This document shows positions 28,964 to 37,818 of a stretch of DNA of 64,000 bases, piece after piece. Made by a program: the position numbers and the translations under genes. The notes below the pieces were generated by a model. That model had not been told where the DNA came from and made no database searches. It was given only the letters and a program-made list of their open reading frames with translations. The DNA comes from Halomonas cerina (GTDB lineage: Bacteria; Pseudomonadota; Gammaproteobacteria; Pseudomonadales; Halomonadaceae), in assembly GCF_014192215.1 (NCBI RefSeq), contig NZ_JACHXP010000001.1:124001-188000 (forward strand). Reading direction: 5' to 3'. Within the stretch, counting starts at the first letter, position 1; the number at the start of each line of letters is the position of its first letter.

Positions 28964-29611
28964 ATGATTTCCCGAGACGATCTCACCGGCCTGGTGCTCG
29001 CCGGTGGCCAGGGACGCCGTATGGGCGGGCGCGACAAGGGCCTCGAGCCCTTCGCTGGCCGGCCCCTGGTGACCCATGCCGTCGACCGGCTCCGGGGCGC
29101 CGTCGCCGAGGTGCTGATCAATGCCAACCGCCACCTCGATGCCTACGCCGAGCTGGCCGACCGGGTGATCGAGGACGCCGAGGCCGGCTACCAGGGGCCG
29201 CTGATGGGCATCTACAGCGGGTTGCGTGCGGCGACGACTCCCTGGGTGGTGGTGGTGCCCTGCGACAGCCCGGCGCTGCCCCGGGACCTGGTCGATCGAC
29301 TGGTGGTCGGCATCGACGATCACGCCATCGCCGTGGCCTTCGACGGCGAGCGTCACCACCCGGTGGTGGCCCTGATCCGCACCTCGCTGGCCGATGACCT
29401 GGCCGCGGCCCTGGCGGCGGGGGAGCGCAAGATCGATCGCTGGTACGCCCGTCATGGCTGGGCCGACGTGGACGTCTCCGACTGCCCCGAGGCCTTCGCC
29501 AACCTCAACACCGACGACGAGAAGCGCCGCCTGGAGCGCGCCTTGAGCGAGGAGCCCTCAGCCCGCGGAGGAAAGGAGCCCTCGGCTCGTGCAGAAACAA
29601 GGAGTCCCTGA
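28964..29611 (+). CDS. mobA: Molybdenum cofactor guanylyltransferase
   Basis: Attaches GMP from GTP to molybdopterin-Mo, giving the MGD form used by DMSO-reductase family enzymes. 215 residues with the nucleotide loop LTGLVLAGGQGRRMGGRDKG, YQGPLMGIYSGLRAA, VVVPCDSPALP and HPVVALI. The C-terminal 20 residues contain a near repeat (EEPSARGG, KEPSARAE) encoded by two GGAGCCCTC copies. The ATG at 28964 follows CAGGAG; the upstream frame to 28763 lacks similarity. First gene of a six-gene cofactor operon. Confidence 0.94.
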   Translation: MISRDDLTGLVLAGGQGRRMGGRDKGLEPFAGRPLVTHAVDRLRGAVAEVLINANRHLDAYAELADRVIEDAEAGYQGPLMGIYSGLRAATTPWVVVVPCDSPALPRDLVDRLVVGIDDHAIAVAFDGERHHPVVALIRTSLADDLAAALAAGERKIDRWYARHGWADVDVSDCPEAFANLNTDDEKRRLERALSEEPSARGGKEPSARAETRSP

Positions 29612-29615
29612 CCCG

Positions 29616-30200
29616 ATGAGCGACTGCGTGCCGGCAACCCTGCCGCTCGACGATGATCTGCCACTACTGGGGATCGCCGCCTGGAGCGGTACCGGCAAGA
29701 CCACCCTGCTGGAACAGCTGCTGCCGCGGCTCGGTGAGCGCGGCCTGCGGGTAGCGGTGATTAAACACGCTCACCATGCCTTCGACGTCGACCAGCCGGG
29801 CAAGGACAGCCATCGCCTGCGCCAGGCCGGCGCTTCGCCGATGCTGGTCGCCTCCCGCGCTCGGGTGGCGCTGATGATGGAGACGCCCGGCCGTGAGGAG
29901 GCCGACCTGGCCGAGCTGATCGACATGGTACGACCCCAGCATCCCGACCTCATCCTGGTGGAGGGCTTCAAGGCCTGGCCGCTGCCCAAGCTCGAACTTT
30001 ACCGCCCCGCCGTGGGCAAGTCGCTGCGCGTGGCCGAGGACCCCTGGGTCCGCGCGGTGGCAAGCGACGCCGCCCTCGATCTGCCCTCGGGCGTCGCGAC
30101 CCTGGACCTCAATGACCTCGACGCCCTCACGGACTGGATCGCCGCCTGGCCGGCGCGTTGGGCAGACGAGGCGAGGCGGCGAGAGGAGGGCTGCGCATGA
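29616..30200 (+). CDS. mobB: Molybdopterin-guanine dinucleotide biosynthesis GTPase adaptor
   Basis: 194-residue P-loop GTP-binding protein that assists MobA. Walker A is GIAAWSGTGKTTLLEQLLP, followed by LRVAVIKHAHHAFDVDQPG, DSHRLRQAG and LILVEGFKAWPLPKLELYR, all typical of MobB. The ATG at 29616 is four bases past the mobA stop; AAGGAG lies eleven bases upstream. A GTG at 29589 inside mobA is an alternative. The stop overlaps the moeA ATG. Confidence 0.93.
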   Translation: MSDCVPATLPLDDDLPLLGIAAWSGTGKTTLLEQLLPRLGERGLRVAVIKHAHHAFDVDQPGKDSHRLRQAGASPMLVASRARVALMMETPGREEADLAELIDMVRPQHPDLILVEGFKAWPLPKLELYRPAVGKSLRVAEDPWVRAVASDAALDLPSGVATLDLNDLDALTDWIAAWPARWADEARRREEGCA

Positions 30201-31447
30201 CGCTTTCCTGCTTCGAGCTCGGTGAGCGCATGCTCACGGTGGTCGAGGCCCGCGAGGCGCTGGCCGATCTGGTGAGGCACGCGCTGCCCGTGGAGCCTGT
30301 GCCCCTGGCCGCCCTCCATGGACGCGTGCTGGCCGAGCCGGTGGTCTCGGCCATCGACGTGCCGCAGAACACCAATGCCGCCATGGATGGCATCGCCCTG
30401 GCCTGGCCGGTGGCGGGGGAGGTCCCCTCGGTCTGGCCGGTGGCGGGGGAGGTCCTGGCCGGCCGGCAGCGTGATACCCCCCTCGCCGCCGGCGCGTGCG
30501 TGCGCATTACCACCGGGGCGCCACTGCCGCCCGGGGCCGACACCGTGATCATGCGTGAGCAACTGGTCGAGGTGGGCGATGCGGTGCGCGTGGAGCATCC
30601 CGAGCGGGTGCGGCATGGCCAGCATGTGCGCCAGGCCGGTGAGGACCTCGCCCGGGGCGAGACGGCACTGGCCGCCGGCACCCGGCTTGGGGCGGCCGAG
30701 CTGGGCCTGCTGGCTTCGCTGGGCGTGGCCGGGGCCTTCGTGCATCGCCGACCGCGGGTAGCGGTGTTCTCCACCGGCGACGAAGTCACCGCCCCTGGCG
30801 AGGCCTTGCCGCCGGCCGGTATCTATGACGCCAATCGCTATACCCTCGCCGGGCTGCTGACCGAGCAGGGAGTCGAGGTGCTGGACCTCGGCATCCTGCC
30901 CGATGCCCACGATGCCCTGGTCGTCGCGCTGCGCGAGGCCGCCGACCGAGCCGACCTGGTGGTCAGTAGTGGCGGCGTGTCGGTCGGGCATGCCGACTTC
31001 ACTCGAGCGGCCCTGGAGGAGGTCGGCCGCCTGGCCTTCTGGCGCATCGCCATCCGTCCCGGCCGGCCCCTGGCCTGCGGTCAGCTGGGTGCGCGCCAGG
31101 TCCCCTTCTTGGGGCTGCCCGGCAACCCCGTGGCGGTGATGGTCACCTTCCTGCAGTTCGTGGTCCCGCTGCTCGACCGGCTGCAGGGCAGGGCCTACCG
31201 GCCCGCTCCGCTCACCGCCGTGACCGACGAGACGCTCAAGAGTCGCCAGGGGCGTACCGACTTCCTGCGGGGGATCTATCATGCCGGGCCCGATGGGCGC
31301 CTCCATGTGCGCAGCACCGGGGCCCAGGGGTCGGGTATCCTCTCCTCCATGGTGGCCGCCAATTGCCTGATCGAGCTTACCGACGACCGCGAGGGCGCTG
31401 TCCCCGGCGAGGCGGTGAGCATCCACCCTCTTCATCGATTGTCCTGA
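30197..31447 (+). CDS. moeA: Molybdopterin molybdenumtransferase
   Basis: Inserts molybdate into adenylylated molybdopterin. 416 residues in the usual MoeA order: domain with NTNAAMDGIAL, the ITTGAPLPPGADTVIM stretch, the catalytic MoCF-binding domain (VAVFSTGDEVTAPGE, YDANRYTLAGLL, LVVSSGGVSVGHAD, PFLGLPGNPVAVMV) and a C-terminal beta domain. A 30-base tandem duplication near residues 69-88 repeats WPVAGEV in a loop that is variable in the family. The ATG overlaps mobB (ATGA) and has AGGAGG upstream. Confidence 0.95.
   Translation: MTLSCFELGERMLTVVEAREALADLVRHALPVEPVPLAALHGRVLAEPVVSAIDVPQNTNAAMDGIALAWPVAGEVPSVWPVAGEVLAGRQRDTPLAAGACVRITTGAPLPPGADTVIMREQLVEVGDAVRVEHPERVRHGQHVRQAGEDLARGETALAAGTRLGAAELGLLASLGVAGAFVHRRPRVAVFSTGDEVTAPGEALPPAGIYDANRYTLAGLLTEQGVEVLDLGILPDAHDALVVALREAADRADLVVSSGGVSVGHADFTRAALEEVGRLAFWRIAIRPGRPLACGQLGARQVPFLGLPGNPVAVMVTFLQFVVPLLDRLQGRAYRPAPLTAVTDETLKSRQGRTDFLRGIYHAGPDGRLHVRSTGAQGSGILSSMVAANCLIELTDDREGAVPGEAVSIHPLHRLS
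30403..30455 (+). repeat. 30-base in-frame tandem duplication in moeA
   Basis: A 23-base block beginning CTGGCCGGTGGCGG occurs at 30403-30425 and again at 30433-30455 with a period of 30 bases, so ten residues are duplicated in frame. The two copies are identical across the 23 bases, which suggests a recent event. Confidence 0.9.
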
Positions 31448-31457
31448 GACCTGACCC

Positions 31458-32306
31458 ATGACCCTGACACACCTCAACGCCCGTGGCGAAGCCCATATGG
31501 TGGATGTCGGCGACAAGCCGGAGAGCCAGCGGGAGGCCACCGCCTCCGGCGTGATCTACATGCAATCGGCGACCCTGGCCTTGCTGGCCGAGGGAGGGCT
31601 GCCCAAGGGCGATGTGCTGGCCACGGCGCGCATTGCCGGTATCCAGGCCGCCAAGCGCACCCACGAGCTGATCCCGCTCTGCCATGCCCTGGCGCTCTCC
31701 AAGGTAGCCATCGACTTCCACCTGGACGAGGCGGAAAGCTGCCTGCAGGTCCTGGCCACCTGTCGGCTGACCGGGCGTACCGGCGTGGAGATGGAAGCGC
31801 TTACCGCTGTCTCGGTGGCGTGCCTGACCCTCTACGACATGTGCAAGGCCGTCGACAAGTCGATGGAGATCGGTCGCATCCACCTCGATACCAAGACCGG
31901 CGGCAAGTCCGGCGACTATGCCCGCCAAGACGATCACCGCCTGCAGGGGGCAACCGCCCCCCTGATCGGCGACACCGCCACGTCCCCCATCGTTACCGGC
32001 GAGGGAGCGGCCGGCGAGGTCTCGCTGGGGCCACGCTGCGATATCGCTGCCCCCTGCATCCGGGTCAAGTGCCTCGCGGAACTGCGTGAACGACTCGGCG
32101 TCGGAGAAATCTCGGTGCCCTTCGATCGACTGCCCAGCAGCGACGTGGCCGGGCTCAAGACGGCGCTGAAGGCCATGGATGAGCGCTTCGAGGGCCTCGA
32201 CCGGGGGCGGGTGCTGTGTGCCGTCAATCAGGTGATGGCCGGCGATGCCACGCCGCTGACCAGCGACGACGAGGTGGCCTTCTTTCCGCCGGTGACCGGA
32301 GGATAA
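31458..32306 (+). CDS. moaC: MoaC-MoaD fusion: cyclic pyranopterin synthase plus sulfur carrier
   Basis: A single 282-residue frame. Residues 1-155 are a complete MoaC (cPMP synthase) with [40 protein letters not shown] and [12 protein letters not shown]. Residues about 200-282 are a complete MoaD, the small subunit of MPT synthase: [14 protein letters not shown] through CAVNQVM to [12 protein letters not shown], ending in the Gly-Gly that is thiocarboxylated. The linker (156-199) has no in-frame ATG or GTG before the MoaD part. Normally these are two genes. It is followed after three bases by moaE, the partner of MoaD. The fusion would need proteolysis or a flexible linker for the two reactions. 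Confidence 0.9.
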   Translation: MTLTHLNARGEAHMVDVGDKPESQREATASGVIYMQSATLALLAEGGLPKGDVLATARIAGIQAAKRTHELIPLCHALALSKVAIDFHLDEAESCLQVLATCRLTGRTGVEMEALTAVSVACLTLYDMCKAVDKSMEIGRIHLDTKTGGKSGDYARQDDHRLQGATAPLIGDTATSPIVTGEGAAGEVSLGPRCDIAAPCIRVKCLAELRERLGVGEISVPFDRLPSSDVAGLKTALKAMDERFEGLDRGRVLCAVNQVMAGDATPLTSDDEVAFFPPVTGG

Positions 32307-32309
32307 CGC

Positions 32310-32765
32310 ATGATCCGCGTGCAGCAGGAGGCCTTCGATGTCGGCGCCGAGCAGGAGGCGCTGACGGCGGGGCGCACCGACATCGGAGCGGTGGTCACCT
32401 TCACCGGCCTGGTCAGGGACTTCAATGAGCGTCCCGAGGTCCGTGCCCTGACTCTCGAGCACTATCCGGGCATGACCGAGTCGGCGCTGCAAACGATCGT
32501 CGACGAGGCCGAATCCCGCTGGCCACTGCTGGGGGTGAGCGTGATCCACCGGGTTGGACGCCTCACCCCGGGAGACCCTATCGTACTGGTAGTGGTCGCC
32601 AGTGCCCATCGCCGAGCCGCCTTCGAGGCCTGCGACTTCATCATGGATTACCTGAAGACGCGTGCGCCCTTCTGGAAGAAGGAGCACACCGCCAATGGGG
32701 ATTACTGGGTCGCCGAGCGCGCTGGTGACCATCAGGATGCCCGCCGCTGGGAGACACCGACATGA
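32310..32765 (+). CDS. moaE: Molybdopterin synthase catalytic subunit
   Basis: Large subunit of MPT synthase, transferring sulfur from thiocarboxylated MoaD to cPMP. 151 residues with [58 protein letters not shown] and the active-site lysines in APFWKKE. The ATG at 32310 lies three bases after the MoaCD stop, and its stop overlaps moaA. Confidence 0.96.
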   Translation: MIRVQQEAFDVGAEQEALTAGRTDIGAVVTFTGLVRDFNERPEVRALTLEHYPGMTESALQTIVDEAESRWPLLGVSVIHRVGRLTPGDPIVLVVVASAHRRAAFEACDFIMDYLKTRAPFWKKEHTANGDYWVAERAGDHQDARRWETPT

Positions 32766-33754
32766 CCGACGAGCTGATCGACGATTTCGGCCGGCGCGTG
32801 AATTACGTGAGGATCTCGGTCACGGACCGCTGCGATTTCCGCTGCGTCTACTGCATGAGCGAGACGATGACCTTCCTGCCGCGTGCCCAGGTCCTGACCC
32901 TGGAAGAGCTGGGCATGGTGGCTCGCGCCTTTACCGAGATGGGGGTGGAGAAGATCCGTCTCACCGGGGGCGAACCCCTGGTACGCCGGGATATCGATCG
33001 CTTGGTCGAGGACATCGGCACACTGCCCGGGCTCAACGACTTCGCCATGACCACCAACGGCGCGAGCCTGCCCAAGTACGCCGATCGTCTACGCGAGGCA
33101 GGCCTCAAGCGTCTCAACATCAGCCTCGACTCCCTGGATCCGGAACGCTTCCGACGTCTGACCCGGACCGGTGATCTCGACCGGGTCATCGACGGGATCC
33201 GCGCGGCGAAGGCCGCCGGGTTCGCGCGGATCAAGCTGAACGCGGTGATTCTCAAAGGACGCAACGACGATGAGGTGCTCGATCTGGTGGACTTCGCCCG
33301 CCGCGAGGGGCTCGATATCAGCTTCATCGAGGAGATGCCGCTTGGCGATGTCTCCGATCACCGCCGCGACGAGACCTTCTGTTCCAGTGATGAGGTACAG
33401 GCGATCATCGAGACCCGACATGACCTGGTGCCGACCCCTGAGACCACGCCGGGGCCCTCGCGTTACTTCCGGATGCCCGATAGCACCAGTCGAGTGGGCT
33501 TCATCTCCCCCCACAGCCATAACTTCTGCGCCAGCTGCAATCGCGTGCGCGTGACGGTGGAAGGGCGGTTGCTGCTGTGTCTCGGCAACGAGCATTCCGT
33601 CGACCTCCGCGCCGTGTTGCGGCGCTATCCTGGCGATCTCGAGGCACTCAAGCAAGCCATCGTGCGGGCTATGCCTCTCAAGCCCGAGCGGCACCACTTC
33701 ACTACCGATGGGGATGTCCAGGTGGTGCGCTTCATGAACATGACCGGCGGGTAA
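32762..33754 (+). CDS. moaA: GTP 3',8-cyclase (radical SAM)
   Basis: First step of molybdopterin synthesis. 330 residues with the radical-SAM cluster motif CDFRCVYCM near residue 25, [32 protein letters not shown], and the C-terminal [4Fe-4S] ligands in [13 protein letters not shown] with a third Cys in LLLCLGNE. It ends in Gly-Gly, needed for activity in MoaA. Starts inside the moaE stop (ATGA). Last gene of the operon, followed by a terminator. Confidence 0.96.
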   Translation: MTDELIDDFGRRVNYVRISVTDRCDFRCVYCMSETMTFLPRAQVLTLEELGMVARAFTEMGVEKIRLTGGEPLVRRDIDRLVEDIGTLPGLNDFAMTTNGASLPKYADRLREAGLKRLNISLDSLDPERFRRLTRTGDLDRVIDGIRAAKAAGFARIKLNAVILKGRNDDEVLDLVDFARREGLDISFIEEMPLGDVSDHRRDETFCSSDEVQAIIETRHDLVPTPETTPGPSRYFRMPDSTSRVGFISPHSHNFCASCNRVRVTVEGRLLLCLGNEHSVDLRAVLRRYPGDLEALKQAIVRAMPLKPERHHFTTDGDVQVVRFMNMTGG

Positions 33755-33770
33755 GTCCGCCGGCCTTTTT
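33744..33770 (+). terminator. Terminator of the molybdenum cofactor operon
   Basis: CCGGCGG (33744-33750) pairs with CCGCCGG (33757-33763) and CC plus five T residues follow. The left arm overlaps the last codons of moaA. Confidence 0.85.
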
Positions 33771-33827
33771 CCTGCTTTCTCTCTTCGGGTTTTCGCCCCT
33801 TTCTGCGCTTTTTCATGCCAACTTTTC

Positions 33828-33855
33828 TTGCCAATTGGTCGAGGGTGCATATACT
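33828..33855 (+). promoter_or_regulatory. Promoter of the H-NS-like gene
   Basis: TTGCCA (33828-33833) and TATACT (33850-33855) are 16 bases apart, about 56 bases before the ATG at 33912. Confidence 0.65.
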
Positions 33856-33911
33856 TTCGACGTGACCATTCGATTCATGCCATCATTCAACACCCGGATT
33901 GGAGGGGGCTA

Positions 33912-34202
33912 ATGTCCAGCGAAACCCTGGAGCGTATCGCCCGGAACAAGAACGTCGCACGCGCTGCCGCCCGTCAGCTCAGCACCGAGCAGCTGCACAA
34001 GCTCGCCGAGGTGATCGACGAGGTCATCGCGCAGAAGAAGGACGAAGAAGTCCAGCGTCAGCAGGAAGAGGAAGCCAAGGCGCGCAAGCTGGCCGAGATT
34101 CGCGAGCAGATCAACGAGGCGGGCCTGTCCCTGGATGATCTGGTATCCGAGCAACCCAAACGCAAGCGTGGCCGTCCGCCCAAGAGTGAAAGCCAAGGGT
34201 AA
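33912..34202 (+). CDS. H-NS-like nucleoid protein with AT-hook tail
   Basis: 96 residues. Residues 1-75 resemble the H-NS oligomerisation region: a long helical, highly charged stretch (QLSTEQLHKLAEVIDEVIAQ, EEEAKARKLAEIREQINEAG) ending LSLDDLV, comparable to the DPNEL turn of H-NS. The usual C-terminal H-NS DNA-binding domain is absent; instead there is KRKRGRPPK (residues about 84-92), an AT-hook-like core GRP that binds the minor groove. A strong GGAGGGGG site precedes the ATG. Probable xenogeneic silencer or nucleoid protein; could also be an antagonist of a full-length H-NS family protein. Confidence 0.7.
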   Translation: MSSETLERIARNKNVARAAARQLSTEQLHKLAEVIDEVIAQKKDEEVQRQQEEEAKARKLAEIREQINEAGLSLDDLVSEQPKRKRGRPPKSESQG

Positions 34203-34386
34203 GGGGGATGACGGTATCGTCCTGCTGGTCTCAAGGCGACCAGCGGGGGTACAAAGTTGCGTGGGAACCGGATCAGTACGCTGACTGTCTTCCGCGCGAG
34301 GACAACCGCCCCGGGAGGTAACGGCATGGCCAGCCGCGCTCCCTCGATCACTTTTTTTTCTATGGTCGTCACGCCCTGAAACCAGC
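34203..34386. other. Intergenic region downstream of the H-NS-like gene
   Basis: No gene seen. GGGAG near 34314 faces CTCCC near 34340, and eight T residues follow at about 34351-34358, so a weak forward terminator for the H-NS-like gene is likely here. Confidence 0.45.
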
Positions 34387-34411
34387 ACCGTGACCTTCAC
34401 GAGGTCACGGT
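34387..34411 (-). terminator. Hairpin at the end of the RNase J-like gene
   Basis: ACCGTGACCT (34387-34396) pairs perfectly with 34402-34411 around TCACG. It begins in the stop codon of the reverse-strand gene. It lacks a strong U-run on that strand (GCTGGTTTC). Confidence 0.6.
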
Positions 34412-36093
34412 CAAGGCTTCACTGAGCTGCCCACCCTTTCCGTCTCGACCGCCAGCAGCTGCAGGTGGATTTCCGGTACCCGGTGCAGATGATCTGCGAA
34501 CCAGGCCAGGATTCTCGGCTGCAGGGCATGACGCAGGCCTACTAGCGAGTCCGTCTCGATCTCTTCCAGGCAGTCGTCGAGCCACTCGGCGAAAGCGGTC
34601 TCGTCCAGGGGGCTGGCTTGACTGGCATCGAGCATCAGGCGACCGATGCGCGTCCAGCCATGCTCAGTGGCGGCCACCGATACCGCGAGATGAAGGCGGC
34701 CGTGCCGTGACCGATTCGCCGCGCCGCCGAGGCCGGGCAGGGGCGCCACGGCATCCTGGCTGACAATGCAAGGCGACTGGGGGTGGCGGGACTCCAGCCT
34801 CAGGCCGTCGCCATCCAGGCGAATCAGATCGCCATCCATTGGCGCCAGCGGTGCCGCGATGCCCATCTCCCGGGCCAGGGCCTGATGGGCCTGCTGATGA
34901 CGGGGTTCGCCATGCACCGGCAGCAGCCGGCGCGGCCGGACCCAGCCGTAGAAGGTTCTGAGCTCGTCCTGGGCAGGGTGCCCCGAGGCATGCAACTCGG
35001 GGTGGTTGAACTCGTCCATCAGCGTCACCTCGAAGCGAGCCAGGCCACGCTTGAGCCGCTCGATCAGCCGCTCATTGCCGGGAATCGCCTTGGCGGAGAA
35101 GATCACCGTGTCGCCCCGGGTCAGTTCGAAGTGCGGATGGCGGCCGCGAGAGAGCCGCGACAGGGCCGCCCGGGGTTCCCCCTGGCTGCCGGTGGCGATC
35201 ACCAGCACCTCCTCCGGTGGCAGGTAGCCGAGGTCGGTGACCGGCACGAGCGGCGGCAGATCGTCGAGGTAGCCAAGCCCGCGGGCCACGCCTACCATGC
35301 GCTCCATCGAGCGCCCCATCAGGCTGACCCGCCGGCCGCAGCGTCGGGCCGCACGGCCGATGGCCAGCACCCGTGCCAGGTTGCTGGCGAAACAGCTCAC
35401 CACCACTCGACCCTCGCAGTGGTTGATGGCCGTCACCAAGGCATGGGCGACCTCGCCCTCACTGCGTGAATGGCCTGGCAGCGGGGCGTTGGTGGAGTCA
35501 CCGACCACCAGGTCCACCGGGGCGATGGCACGGAACGTGGCGGCGGAGATGGGCGGGCCGATCAAGGGTTCGGGGTCCAGCTTCCAGTCACCGGTGTGCA
35601 GCACCCGGTGCTCGCCGGCGGCGATCAGCAGCGCACAGCTCTCGGGGATCGAGTGGGTGAGTGGCAGATAGCGCAGGGTGAAGGGGCCGGTCTCCAGGGC
35701 CTCACCGGGTTCGATCACCCGGATGGCCTCGGTGGTGAGGCCCCGTTCGAGGAACTTGGCGCGCAGCAAGCCGGCTGCCAGCGGCGTGGCATGGATCGGG
35801 CAGTCCCAGTTGGGCCACAGCCAGGCCACGGCGCCGATATGGTCCTCATGGCCGTGGGTGATGATCAAGGCGCGGGGCATGATCCCGAGCGTGTTCAGGG
35901 TGGTCAGGTCGGGTACCTGAAGCGGATTGTCGGGCAGGTCTTGGCGAATCATCATGCCACAGTCCACGGCGATCCAGTCGTCAGCATGGCCGTAGAGGTT
36001 CAGGTTCATGCCGATCTCGCCACAGCCTCCCAGCGGCAGGAAATGCAGAGGTGGGCGGCGGCGGGGACGGATCTGGACACGGGTCTGTGACAT
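34411..36093 (-). CDS. RNase J-like metallo-beta-lactamase ribonuclease
   Basis: 560 residues, the length of RNase J. The beta-lactamase/beta-CASP core has LPLGGCGEIGMNLNLYG, metal motif ITHGHEDHIGAVAWLW, LPLTHSIPES, LHTGDWKLDP, the CASP region VVVSCFASNLARV and HASGHPAQDELR, plus LLPVHGEPRH. RNase J processes and degrades RNA with 5'-exo and endo activity; it is rare in gammaproteobacteria, which use RNase E. The C-terminal 130 residues are less like classical RNase J. It is divergent from purU. A role beside RNase E is inference. Confidence 0.85.
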   Translation of the reverse strand: MSQTRVQIRPRRRPPLHFLPLGGCGEIGMNLNLYGHADDWIAVDCGMMIRQDLPDNPLQVPDLTTLNTLGIMPRALIITHGHEDHIGAVAWLWPNWDCPIHATPLAAGLLRAKFLERGLTTEAIRVIEPGEALETGPFTLRYLPLTHSIPESCALLIAAGEHRVLHTGDWKLDPEPLIGPPISAATFRAIAPVDLVVGDSTNAPLPGHSRSEGEVAHALVTAINHCEGRVVVSCFASNLARVLAIGRAARRCGRRVSLMGRSMERMVGVARGLGYLDDLPPLVPVTDLGYLPPEEVLVIATGSQGEPRAALSRLSRGRHPHFELTRGDTVIFSAKAIPGNERLIERLKRGLARFEVTLMDEFNHPELHASGHPAQDELRTFYGWVRPRRLLPVHGEPRHQQAHQALAREMGIAAPLAPMDGDLIRLDGDGLRLESRHPQSPCIVSQDAVAPLPGLGGAANRSRHGRLHLAVSVAATEHGWTRIGRLMLDASQASPLDETAFAEWLDDCLEEIETDSLVGLRHALQPRILAWFADHLHRVPEIHLQLLAVETERVGSSVKP

Positions 36094-36266
36094 CGAAAAG
36101 CGATCACCGAGCGATGGGCGGATGGAGCACTGATCATGCAGTGACCGTCACTATACGGGATGCCCCGGTGGCGTCACAACGCGCCAGGCTACCGGCCCTG
36201 TCGGGCGCCGCCGATTTCGTTACAATACGGGGCTCGAGCCTTCTTGCTGCTATCCACGGACAACCG

Positions 36267-37121
36267 ATGTCTCATTACTATCGACTGGTGATTTCCTGCC
36301 CCGATCGGGTCGGTATCGTCGCCCGGGTCTCGGGCTTTATCGCCGGCCATGGCGGCTCCATCACCGAGGCCAGCCAGCATTCCGACCTGGCTACCGGCCG
36401 CTTCTTCATGCGCTACGAGATCCTGGCGGATTCCCTCGGCATGGGCGCGGGGGAGTTGCGCGAGGCCTTCGCGCCGCTGGCGCGGGAATTCGACATGACG
36501 TGGAGTCTCCACGACACCCGCGAGCGGCGGCGTGTGGTGCTGATGGTCTCCCGAGAGACGCATTGCCTGGTGGACCTGCTCTACCGCTGGACGGCCGGCG
36601 AGCTGGACTGCGAGATCGCTGCGGTCATCTCCAACCACGACGACATGCGCGGCCTGGCAGAGTGGCACGACATTCCCTACCACCACGTGCCGGTCATCCC
36701 CGACACGAAGCCGCAGGCCTTCGCGCAGGTCGAGCAGCTGGTGGACGTCACCGGCGCCGACTGCATCGTCCTGGCCCGCTACATGCAGATCCTACCCCCG
36801 GCCCTTTGCGAGCGCTATGCCGGCCAGGTGATCAATATCCACCACAGCTTCCTGCCCTCTTTCGCCGGGGCGAAGCCTTATCACCAGGCCTACCAGCGGG
36901 GCGTCAAGCTGATCGGCGCGACCTGCCATTACGTCACCGAGGAACTGGATGCCGGGCCGATCATCGAACAGGACATCCATCGGGTCAGCCATTGCCACAC
37001 GCCCGATGACCTGGTGCGCTTCGGTCGCGATGTCGAGAAGGCGGTCCTGGCCCGTGGACTGCGCTGGCACCTCGAGGACCGAGTGCTGATCCACGGCAAC
37101 AAGACCGTCGTGTTTGCCTGA
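36267..37121 (+). CDS. purU: Formyltetrahydrofolate deformylase
   Basis: Hydrolyses 10-formyl-THF to formate and THF, balancing one-carbon pools. 284 residues: N-terminal ACT domain (residues 4-80, YRLVISCPDRVGIVARVSGF) and a formyltransferase-like catalytic domain (about 88-284) with ISNHDDMRGLAEWHDIPYHH, LARYMQILPP, NIHHSFLPSFAGAKPYHQAY and the catalytic Asp region ITEELDAGPIIEQD-like VTEELDAGPIIEQDI. The ATG at 36267 begins MSHYYRLV as in the family; the longer frame is not conserved. Confidence 0.95.
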   Translation: MSHYYRLVISCPDRVGIVARVSGFIAGHGGSITEASQHSDLATGRFFMRYEILADSLGMGAGELREAFAPLAREFDMTWSLHDTRERRRVVLMVSRETHCLVDLLYRWTAGELDCEIAAVISNHDDMRGLAEWHDIPYHHVPVIPDTKPQAFAQVEQLVDVTGADCIVLARYMQILPPALCERYAGQVINIHHSFLPSFAGAKPYHQAYQRGVKLIGATCHYVTEELDAGPIIEQDIHRVSHCHTPDDLVRFGRDVEKAVLARGLRWHLEDRVLIHGNKTVVFA

Positions 37122-37146
37122 GCGGGCCGCCTAAACCGGAGGCCTC

Positions 37147-37818
37147 ATGTCGTTTTCCGAACTGGTCCTGGCCCCCTGGCTGATGTGGCTGTGCACGGCC
37201 ATCTCGCTGTTGTTCGTTGGACTGGCGCTGAGCCGACGCCCCTGGATCCTGTTGCTCGAGGATCACGCCCTGCAGCATCGCTGGCTCGCCGCCACGCTGA
37301 TGGTGTTGCTGATGTGGCAGCTACGCGCCCAGGCGGTGGACTGGCTGACCCTGCATTTGATGTTCACCGCGCTGCTAACCCTGGTCTTCAAGGCGCCGCT
37401 GGCGCTGCTCTCGATCGCCGCGGTGAACCTGGCCATGGTGGGGATCGGCCGAGTGGCCTGGCCGCTTTGGGGGGTGAACCTGCTGGTCACGGGGATCGTG
37501 CCGGCGCTGGTCATGGGCCTGGTGTGGCGACTGGTCGATCGGCGGCTACCGGACAACCTGATGGTGTTCCTCTTCGTGGCCTGCTTCTTCGGCTCGGCCC
37601 TGGCGACCCTGGGCGCAGGCCTCGCCGCGGTTGGCCTGATGGCCCTGGGTGCCAGCGACGCCCATGCCATGTACCAGGCCATGGAATACGCCCGCTTCCT
37701 GCCCCTGCTGATGCCTTCCGAGGCGTTCATCACCGGCATGCTGATGAGCATCCTGCTGGTCTACCACCCGCACTGGGTCGCCACCTTCAACGACCACCGC
37801 TATATCGATACCAAATAG
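37147..37818 (+). CDS. CbiM-like energy-coupling factor permease, orphan
   Basis: 223 residues with six to seven hydrophobic helices. Conserved stretches include HLMFTALLTLVFKAPLALLS, GVNLLVTGIVPALVMGLVWR and MPSEAFITGMLMSILLVYHP, as in the energy-coupling factor (CbiM/NikM-type) permease family often annotated in Pseudomonas and Halomonas. No cobalt or nickel transport partners (CbiQ/CbiO) are adjacent, so function is uncertain. GGAGG precedes the ATG, 25 bases after purU. Confidence 0.7.
   Translation: MSFSELVLAPWLMWLCTAISLLFVGLALSRRPWILLLEDHALQHRWLAATLMVLLMWQLRAQAVDWLTLHLMFTALLTLVFKAPLALLSIAAVNLAMVGIGRVAWPLWGVNLLVTGIVPALVMGLVWRLVDRRLPDNLMVFLFVACFFGSALATLGAGLAAVGLMALGASDAHAMYQAMEYARFLPLLMPSEAFITGMLMSILLVYHPHWVATFNDHRYIDTK

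Noticed and set aside
29999..31540. A 513-codon reverse ORF across moeA and mobB
   Set aside because: Antisense of two securely identified genes; no similarity and no start signals.
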